Shown here one piece after another: positions 29,901-33,715 of a stretch of 39,270 nt of DNA. The stretch is taken from positions 1 through 39,270 of the IMG/VR virus record IMGVR_UViG_3300025652_000182. The stretch is one strand, 5' to 3'. The stretch's first letter is position 1, and every line of letters starts with the position of its first letter. The notes below the pieces were generated by a model. It worked only from the letters and a program-made list of their open reading frames with translations. It searched no databases and was not told the origin of the DNA. Both the position numbers and the translations under genes were made by a program. This DNA comes from a virus.

Positions 29901-31429
29901 TCTTTAACACTCGTTCATCCGTACTGCAGCTAACATCGGCTGTTAACTTTGTTAACTGGAGCGACAATAATCCACTTGAAGCAGGTAAGGCCATTGTTAA
30001 TCAAAAGCAATACTGGGGTGATGTAGCTATGATATTCAACTCTCCGTTTATGAAAGCTCGTAGAGGCGGTCTTCAAACAGACGTAAACGCTAATGAATTA
30101 CTGGAAGACCTTAAAGGTTCTAAAAATCCGTTCAAATCCGCAACGGCTTATCTTTTGAAACTTGGTTTCACACCTACTAAAATAGCGGATAGCTTTGCTA
30201 TTGCAACAGGTGGCGCTACGTTTTACAGAAACAGAATAAAAACATATCTAAAAGATGGTATGAGCCAAACTGAAGCCGAGTCAAAAGCGTTTGAGGATAT
30301 GATGGAGTTAGCAGAAGAAACACAACAGTCATCAAGAGAGGATAGAGTTTCTCAACAACAAGCCAGCGGTGTTGGTAAGTTTATTTTAGCGTTTCAGAAT
30401 ACACCTATGCAGATGAATAGGTTAATGAAGAAGGCTTCGCTAGATTTAATTAACGGTAGAGGTGATGCTAAGGCTAATATATCAAGAATTATATACTACA
30501 GCACTGTACAAAGCGCCATATTCTATGGTCTTCAGGGAGCTTTATTTGCTTCATTATTTGGTGATGACGAAGAAGATAAAATAACAGACGAGAAACAACA
30601 AAGGTTGATAAACGGTATGATGGATAGTTTGCTTAGAGGTTCAGGGGTTGGAGGAGCTGTAGTAGCAACATTAAAAAACACTATACTTAGATTCATGAAG
30701 GAAGACAAAAAGTCTACCGATGATGAGTTTATGACAGAAGCTGATCATGCTTACACAATTATAGAGGCGTTAAATATATCACCACCAATAGGTATTAAAG
30801 CAAGAAAATTGTATGGCGCAGCTCAAACGTGGGAGTTTAACAGAGATGTTATAAGCCATATGTCTAAAACAAATATCAACAACCCTGTGTACGACGCTAC
30901 CTTTGCTGCTGTCGAGTCAACAACAAACATACCTTTAAGTAGGTTGTATAGCAAGATGGAAAACATTAAAGCCGCTATGGATTCAGATAACGAAACATGG
31001 AAGAGAGTGGCTATGGCTTTAGGTTGGAATAAATGGAATTTTGGTATTAAAAATCAAGACGTCATTACCGCGAGAGGTGAAGTTAAAGAGATTAAATCTG
31101 AAGCAGCTGAGGTTAGAAGAGAAGAGAGAAGGCTTGAAAGAGAGGAAGAAAGAGCGGCTGAAAATGCTGTTATAGAACAAGGTTTTATAGAAGATCAAGC
31201 TCAAGAAAGAGCTGATGGTAAAGAAGACGTTACCTGCACCGCTGTTAACAACTCAGGTGTTAGATGTAAAGTAAAAGCAGTTGACGGTGGCACGCGTTGC
31301 ACTATACACCAAGAAGTAGAACAACGCGCGGATGGTGAGAAGAAGCAGTGTTCTCACGTTAAAAGTGACGGTAAAAGATGTAAAATAAAAACAACAAATC
31401 AATCTGGAAAATGCTATTATCACGACTAA
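20948..31429 (+). CDS. Giant polyvalent internal virion protein (zincin + HAD-like + zinc knuckles)
   Basis: A 3493-residue protein, similar in size to the largest ejected phage proteins (N4 virion RNA polymerase, about 3500). Visible parts in order: two 32-residue repeats at 7-70; charged linker; globular alpha/beta region to 800; hydrophobic Ala/Gly segments about 833-980; 'AHEVGHVLDAIALTD', a zincin-type HEXXH with H1418, E1419, H1422; a long helical region; 'WDFDDTLA' (D2533, D2535), 'ILTARS' (about 2611) and 'YFADD' (D2668, D2669), which are HAD-phosphatase motifs I, II and IV; a helical C-terminal region with 'FQNTPMQMNRLMKKA' and 'ALFASLFGDDEED' resembling LPD38-type polyvalent proteins; and two Cys/His repeats at 3430-3492. 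I saw no T7-like RNA polymerase signature and no lysozyme/transglycosylase motif. It is presumably packaged and injected, acting on host targets early; that is inference from family knowledge and gene order. Confidence 0.75.
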   Translation: MVDEKTNQLLRDLVQTAKDLNFDMDATMSKFPEFQNVDRQLLDDFVQTAKDLNYDIDLTLSKFPEITGEKGKEVEPGKTQDPTVYRGVPYGSDTQRPIEQPSSQQDGDPIKEQVAASPAMTPMFPEEEKKEPGFLDGDKDKSKFYESQAAMKLDAMTPAQQEEEFGKGGYMRTREYKLGVLKGKLARGESMDGDTVIIPPEFQSKKQKDEIKLSNKSYEDEIDLGNMKTVVDKKFGDVKKVFDEYAGFPGLNVINNSVGLDEKVKFILPDGEVVDVDLYPTGPGDDLFNTKAGVDAKLVEVKKLERIKEWYSDPKNKKKTNLGLFRVLGDRSDDWLGDNFPTNLTPINDELSRLNYRIKIDQSVEGEVGAGGNKYRLVDVVTNRSIAGGSAGDIQQHLFNNLSTSQLNQLKDNNTELTKEVIEQYRQQKSDRYDYLVGSPSSSIYTLKTEDSFPDKVNIALDGLDISTRDRQIIKAYLNNAVTNTGDLLQQAGASRNKYKEKNKAYAEMYDELVSLTSANAFPGSLDITRAGDEPSQSFDLDNPEKVLSELKSILTLRKGSDSEGLSLYNNILSEEVVNSQHLSNSNDVANTWLSLLSTSSERGGGSVSDEKLNSAGVSDYRPEMLSALIDEAKRDQNYMNKLGGMTDTYLKIDGSYDELYSQYKKRGEEINKGSKADIEVLLKDFRDDGLGYENVDGKLVIIGTDKKAVNIAQGRWNELMHNQAEVNSAWNTGLSFLNAESNEFAGDVFSMGGVVDREYNYGTLLAKDFWGGASSFVEGIPAFFGSGDALRAMESGQRGEEAYEMMYDYQTAWAEGMTGRYVGRVGAQQSVNLAVALGTQFIPGVGAAMNVVRAATAPTLFGLSAGGQQRSAVNQQVDTGKKAKLALKSLEKDYKIGAISQSMYLDNRVRLETSLALGELNFAQRNGSVLAAGIIEGGITYAVGTVPNARAAMKNLSGIVDRSVHASARTRWGAARNFLGQSSKQVGGEVLEEEAIYFSNELQAGVMTGRDMDFTHWDDVLIASLIVAGPMNTTTTAYGTVMQQVANEQFREQVVPQIEKVGEIHNAIKEAALKSSPEGEAEVKVLRQGMTEALKQMGLSNSAMEVNAILSGTAGIETLLDQSMAENAIHQKAGIKPQDTPRAKKMKLKKYRATLSGRAATAHDATLKTIEDTRARVYAETESKFDNVAEGKGGIIESAYGQAGLDVAADMVNPESPNFNPKFNRMDNKQKVIAVHEKIKAQYNDHLVAEAKADANTVKNMELAVYGREGGSTTLADGKTKRTRRKRKAENEYFQLAANWGTSRSTHALSIASKGRVNARNILQEEVVEGMNENSIEEFADNEAMAQDVLKNWKKKYGYVSEVKAQEVAKKIRDGKIVAQVVVDAETNKAKYITLNKADALNALMQGDLLQGTAYAHEVGHVLDAIALTDAEIELMAIGLEESLNGEQSLQLVNAQAIRRMTNVSDGDSKLQLENNSRPWNPNTNKVDWRNSKQLAKEEYIRAVGDILGDGYHAHELKQARKIGKQGIKNLFREKTGKRNFKFDSKGAALNYLVGYLDAFNKGEISQQTRRKIAAKKMMSDEQLERETVGRKQELTPEEVKNSERAIKKSNKEASERVQNVYDEFGMDGIQEIIDEFEVIVNPGNGNPKGRFGLVEKYRSRFEIDELPFSLGRTMQERRNAIAQAIYLDKRGIYGMVEKYNSDGQVRTDDQGNKVPLAGYINKYIEKRADEIVNDLLQEEAVTRIDETHSNIEIEDDSGTVEMERRSKGVKLYERFGEDGLGIHSSIFIDVLNGDINVDGKNYKTLGGKRFYQVMEMMGINPVNKAGKPKTGNLDATDVTNAQRWIQKNIQSVRGAVIPMHSTIKMVKNPNTGKLEARPDKAVGIPQVLLDSDLFTKHTRKDNLTGYSFNDNLTDAEITRVFGITERGTPNIKPKDDRNVGQRIRALVKLVDMAMTNQAARAAMDQRGDPISEVLSVADGRNLNLFSERAATESLHSYLVDTPVDQVQDQMVEVMKIAFVHGYHSPDSDRRAEFENRLDKAGIPQDVLAYLDSRDFGRYFTDENTGFNAPIKKALLSGKWKDKHARKVLLDLVNNPYQYTVDGVKYQNKKALKDLENSSIALMQEFPPQFVRKLGRSFFVMGSSRGLSAANAPRFIAAYEAKIKEPDMIGPMMFDINAISAINAGKLLSFKIQKIQAEDYSDLSKEEGAKRKRDKVNRLYGKDIDAANENNIKALKYMIETIAEFGKTRPDLQGGLLRMLQGATNNVNSFRSYTSISLIQYSNKPQTVWKGINKKTGKTVYFAKNPTKVQKENHDIAINDNHPEYKAALKYAKVKAREKSKKKGWNSTMENEVQAQLAARLRIKGEHITPSANMMQLLATNIADVWYNNGSITMATENAMSGFSQSLGTEIYSRLQDDASGSTSPADMYRMVAIQGNPDIDVDSFKTSTGDLQYSEFVRAELASKARIQESLNRLDAIRKGDSKSLNNVTENLGAITKGATDVEVQNTINDARRATAKNSERGETKGMSAWDFDDTLAMTSSEVITTSPDGVPGKLTAEEFATDGARLKAEGYVFDFSEFNKVVGGKPGPLFDKALERSKKFGTEDTYILTARSPEAAPAIKEFLDAVGLDIPLKNITGLGKSEGSAKARWILNKFAEGYNDIYFADDAIQNVDAVQQVYDEFDIKGKVEQAKVKFSERANATMEQVLSEGQLDLDEDFNIVLEETKGVDRRKEFSAVKAQQRGKNKGKFKFFIPPSAEDFAGLLYSFMGKGEIGNKHHAFFKENLFDPFSRGIRRYNSVMQETTREIREARKAIPGINGKLKKKIAGTDFTNEHAVRVYNWSKAGIDIPGLSRTDQKILVDAVAADVELEAFSESILNTSNKLGVDFVIDSSWLIGNISSDINEQMRDSRSVALSDFLSKSDVIFSEKNLNKIQAIYGNNFREALEDSLYRMEHGGNRSRNSGRIVNALNQWVTSGAVGTTMFFNTRSSVLQLTSAVNFVNWSDNNPLEAGKAIVNQKQYWGDVAMIFNSPFMKARRGGLQTDVNANELLEDLKGSKNPFKSATAYLLKLGFTPTKIADSFAIATGGATFYRNRIKTYLKDGMSQTEAESKAFEDMMELAEETQQSSREDRVSQQQASGVGKFILAFQNTPMQMNRLMKKASLDLINGRGDAKANISRIIYYSTVQSAIFYGLQGALFASLFGDDEEDKITDEKQQRLINGMMDSLLRGSGVGGAVVATLKNTILRFMKEDKKSTDDEFMTEADHAYTIIEALNISPPIGIKARKLYGAAQTWEFNRDVISHMSKTNINNPVYDATFAAVESTTNIPLSRLYSKMENIKAAMDSDNETWKRVAMALGWNKWNFGIKNQDVITARGEVKEIKSEAAEVRREERRLEREEERAAENAVIEQGFIEDQAQERADGKEDVTCTAVNNSGVRCKVKAVDGGTRCTIHQEVEQRADGEKKQCSHVKSDGKRCKIKTTNQSGKCYYHD
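20966..21157 (+). repeat. 96-base tandem repeat (two 32-residue units)
   Basis: Units 20966-21061 and 21062-21157 encode residues 7-38 and 39-70 of the giant protein. Both contain 'QLL.D.VQTAKDLN' followed by Asp-Ile/Met-Asp and 'SKFPE'. The protein copies are close to identical in the core, while third codon positions differ, so selection acts on the protein motif. The unit looks like an amphipathic helix plus a short loop and might be a capsid or partner docking tag. Confidence 0.85.
31235..31426 (+). repeat. Two C-terminal Cys/His zinc-knuckle-like units
   Basis: Residues C3430, C3440, C3451, H3454 and C3468, C3478, C3489, H3492 have identical spacing: C-x9-C-x10-C-x2-H. Each is preceded by an 'RADG' linker, so the whole 38-residue unit is duplicated. 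The pattern matches small CCCH zinc-binding modules found at phage protein ends ('CxA..sG.rCk.k....g.CxxH'). The last Cys/His cluster ends one residue before the stop. Confidence 0.8.
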
Positions 31430-32454
31430 CTTTATTAATTACTCTGCTATTATCATGTAGCTTTGTTCACGCTCAAGGGTTTAAGAAGGCTTTTAAGTTT
31501 GCTACTTTTTATTCAGCTGTAAACGGAGGTAACTCTGTTGCTGATCAAACAGTATGGTCTGTAGGTGATGGACTAAGCTCTACTGACATAGAGACTCCTT
31601 ATGACTACAGTCTAACAATGGGTATTCGCAAGATAGCTAGATTTGGTTATGAAAATAGAGCTAATGTTTTTTATGACGGAACTGAAGAGTCTTGGTCAGA
31701 TGGTGCTAATATAGGTAAGCGCAACGGCTTAGAGTTTCTAGCTGAGGTTAAATACAAAAGACAAATGGGTCAAGAGTTTCTTGATCAAAACCATTTCCTA
31801 AGATACGTAGGGGATAAGTACATTGTAAAAGGAGAGTATCTACAAGACGGCTTTGCAGATATATCTTACTTTGAAACATCGCAAAGAAGTAGGTTAAAGC
31901 TTGGAGATAAGTTTTCGTTTAACTTAGGTTTAGCACAACGAGCTTCTGAGCCATACGGTTATAATCCTTTGGATGAGTGGTTGCTTGATAACAACGATAT
32001 ACACTACACATACTTAGCTTTACAGGAGGGATACACGGTAGACGTGCCTAACGCAGAGTACTTTTCACCAGAAGGAGAGCTTGTGGCTACAAGTACTGAG
32101 GTGTGGGAGGCGGTTGTTATACCTGAGGTTATATCAGACTACGCTGAAAGAAAACGCGGTGAGTTAAATAAATTGATACAACACTCTGTTGTTGCTGGGT
32201 TTGATTTCTACCACTACACAGATGACTTTTGGTTGCACGCATGGGGAAACGTTATGCCATACCACGTGGATAGCGGTAACGAGTTTATGTATCACAACTC
32301 TGTTGGCGGCCAATGGGTTGATTTCTCAGGCGGGGCAATACTTGGATACAGGTACAACAAACACTTAGGATTATTCTTGGAAGGGAAGTACAATAAGTAC
32401 TGGAATAGAGAGTGGTACAACTTTAAGTGTGGAGTAAACTATGTAATCTTTTAA
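31411..32454 (+). CDS. Exported outer-membrane beta-barrel-like protein
   Basis: A 347-residue protein whose ATG lies 19 bases inside the end of the giant gene, in another frame. Residues 1-21 form a Sec signal peptide with a Leu/Ile core and a V-H-A cleavage box, followed by Gln22. 'LLLSC' (C16) is a weak lipobox alternative. The mature part alternates aromatic and polar residues in strand-like segments ('SLTMGIRKIARFGYENRANV', 'HSVVAGFDFYHYTDDFWLHA', 'GGAILGYRYNKHLGLFLEGK') and ends 'FKCGVNYVIF', with the terminal Phe that marks outer-membrane barrels recognised by the BAM machinery. A phage protein with these features would sit in the infected host's outer membrane; possible roles are blocking superinfection, altering permeability or helping lysis. 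The barrel is inferred from pattern. It opens the envelope module. Confidence 0.7.
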   Translation: MLLSRLTLLITLLLSCSFVHAQGFKKAFKFATFYSAVNGGNSVADQTVWSVGDGLSSTDIETPYDYSLTMGIRKIARFGYENRANVFYDGTEESWSDGANIGKRNGLEFLAEVKYKRQMGQEFLDQNHFLRYVGDKYIVKGEYLQDGFADISYFETSQRSRLKLGDKFSFNLGLAQRASEPYGYNPLDEWLLDNNDIHYTYLALQEGYTVDVPNAEYFSPEGELVATSTEVWEAVVIPEVISDYAERKRGELNKLIQHSVVAGFDFYHYTDDFWLHAWGNVMPYHVDSGNEFMYHNSVGGQWVDFSGGAILGYRYNKHLGLFLEGKYNKYWNREWYNFKCGVNYVIF

Positions 32455-32457
32455 GAT

Positions 32458-32820
32458 ATGGCTTATACTCAAAAAAACAACCCTTTTCCAGTAACGTCTT
32501 GCGGTAGGCGCAGGGCTGGTGGTATAGGAAGTGCTTTTAAAAAAGCTGACCCACGTAAAACCATAGGTCCAGGTAAAAACTTCAACAAAGCTAACCCAAC
32601 TGGAACAGGTGGCGCAGCTGGAGGGGGTATGACTCAAAAAGGTGTTAATGAGTATAAAAGAAATAACCCAGGTAGTAAATTAAAAACCGCTGTAACTACA
32701 CCTCCTTCTAAACTTAAGAAAGGTAGTAAAGCAGCTGGTCGTAGAAAATCATTTTGTGCAAGATCAAAAGGTTGGACCGGTGAAAGAGGTAGAGCAGCTA
32801 GACGTAGGTGGAACTGTTAA
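32458..32820 (+). CDS. Small very basic Cys-containing phage protein (DUF6321-like)
   Basis: A 120-residue protein with very high Arg/Lys/Gly/Ala/Ser content and almost no acidic residues, so strongly positive. The C-terminal half carries 'GMTQKGVNEYKRNNPGSKLK' and 'KKGSKAAGRRKSFCARSKGW', ending in 'RGRAARRRWNC'. I recognise this signature from small proteins common in marine phage genomes (DUF6321-type; name from memory, not checked). Cys residues are at 15, 100 and the C-terminus (120). It probably binds nucleic acid and may be packaged with the genome, but this is inferred from charge alone. It starts three bases after the outer-membrane protein stop. Confidence 0.7.
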   Translation: MAYTQKNNPFPVTSCGRRRAGGIGSAFKKADPRKTIGPGKNFNKANPTGTGGAAGGGMTQKGVNEYKRNNPGSKLKTAVTTPPSKLKKGSKAAGRRKSFCARSKGWTGERGRAARRRWNC

Positions 32821-32830
32821 GTAAATAGCC

Positions 32831-33064
32831 ATGGCATTTAAAATGAAATACAAAAACCTCAAAGAGGTTGTGAAACAACTTAACTCAGCGGTTGTTGCCC
32901 ACGGTAAACAAGCTAAAACAATAAATAAACACATCGATGAGATGGAAGATAGCCCTATGAAAAAGAAAAAAGGACTAGATGGTAAAGCTTGCTGGGAAGG
33001 TTACAAGTTACAAGGAACAAAAAAGAAAGGTGGTAAGACAGTGGACAACTGTGTAAAAATGTAA
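32831..33064 (+). CDS. Small basic phage protein with paired Cys, function unknown
   Basis: A 77-residue protein. The N-terminal half is a charged helix ('YKNLKEVVKQLNSAVVAHGK'); a linker 'SPMKKKKGLDG' follows. The C-terminus has 'KACWEGYKLQGTKKKGGKTV' and then 'DNCVKM', with C54 and C74. I have seen this C-terminal pattern (Cys-Trp-x-Gly-Tyr ... Thr-Val-Asp-Asn-Cys) in small proteins of marine phages, often next to the basic protein encoded upstream here, as in this window. The two Cys could form a disulfide or bind metal. No function is known to me. It lies 10 bases after the previous gene. Confidence 0.65.
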   Translation: MAFKMKYKNLKEVVKQLNSAVVAHGKQAKTINKHIDEMEDSPMKKKKGLDGKACWEGYKLQGTKKKGGKTVDNCVKM

Positions 33065-33075
33065 GTTAAAATAAA

Positions 33076-33360
33076 ATGGCAAAACAAATAGGTGAGGATA
33101 CTAAAGTAACACTAGACCTCAAAACAATCGGAATAGCGGGTGCGGGTTTAGCTGCTTTAATAGGTATGTATTTTACGTTACAAGCTGACATAGCTTTAGC
33201 TAAGGAACTACCTGAGCCTCAGCCACCAGAGATATCACGTATGGAGTTTGACATGAAGGATCAGCTGGTTAGGCAAACTATAATGACCACTCAAGAAGAT
33301 GTTATAGAGATTAAAGACGATCTAAAGAACATCGAAAGAAAAATCGATGAACTAAAATAA
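33076..33360 (+). CDS. Small one-helix membrane protein with coiled-coil tail (holin or spanin candidate)
   Basis: A 94-residue protein. Residues 17-36 are a hydrophobic Gly/Ala/Ile/Leu segment ('IGIAGAGLAALIGMYFTLQA') preceded by a short charged start without a cleavage site, so it probably spans the membrane once. A Pro/Glu-rich linker ('LPEPQPPEIS') leads to a charged helix from about 60 to 94 with heptad-like spacing. One transmembrane segment followed by a coiled coil fits an inner-membrane spanin subunit or a single-span holin-like protein, but no overlapping outer-membrane lipoprotein gene is present and no endolysin is seen in the window, so lysis is unproven. An assembly or membrane-anchoring role in the envelope module is equally possible. 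Confidence 0.6.
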   Translation: MAKQIGEDTKVTLDLKTIGIAGAGLAALIGMYFTLQADIALAKELPEPQPPEISRMEFDMKDQLVRQTIMTTQEDVIEIKDDLKNIERKIDELK

Positions 33361-33366
33361 AATATT

Positions 33367-33714
33367 ATGGTATCTAAAATAATTACTTTACTCTCAGCGG
33401 CTACGTTCTTTGTGAACATAGCTTTTGGGCAAAACCCTTGCAACAGTGATATATGCGTAGTGCAGTTTAACGCTAACTGGAACGGGTCTAACGGCGTGGG
33501 TTATTTAGCTGAACTTACAGACTGCAGTGTTATGAACGTTGATATAGGAGAGGGAACATGGCAGAAAGACTTCGGTATTGTGGTTGTACCAACCGTTATA
33601 GTTTTTAACGGGAAAGAAGTGGAGAGGTTTCAAGCTGATATAAGTTTTAAGATAGCTGCAACTAGAAAGGACGTGCAGGGTGTAATAGACGGTATAATTT
33701 ATAGCGATTTTTAA
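33367..33714 (+). CDS. Exported thioredoxin-fold protein lacking the CxxC motif
   Basis: A 115-residue protein. Residues 1-21 are a Sec signal peptide ('LLSAATFFVNIAFG') followed by Gln22. The mature part matches a thioredoxin outline: strand 'CVVQFNANWNGSNG' where thioredoxin has the active-site Trp-Cys-Gly-Pro-Cys, strand 'SVMNVDIGEG', helix 'WQKDFGI', the cis-Pro loop 'VVVPTVIVFNGKEV' (P75), and a C-terminal helix. Both active-site Cys are replaced by Asn (W38-N39-G40-S41-N42), so disulfide exchange by the usual mechanism is impossible. C25, C30 and C53 remain and could form a structural disulfide in the periplasm. It lies one base before the T9SS cargo gene. It may be a chaperone or binding partner; that is inference. 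Confidence 0.78.
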   Translation: MVSKIITLLSAATFFVNIAFGQNPCNSDICVVQFNANWNGSNGVGYLAELTDCSVMNVDIGEGTWQKDFGIVVVPTVIVFNGKEVERFQADISFKIAATRKDVQGVIDGIIYSDF

Positions 33715-33715
33715 C

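Noticed and set aside
31411-31460. Lipoprotein signal (lipobox 'LLLSC') for the barrel-like protein
   Set aside because: The Leu at -2 is poor for a lipobox and a good V-H-A|Q signal peptidase I site follows; kept only as an alternative.
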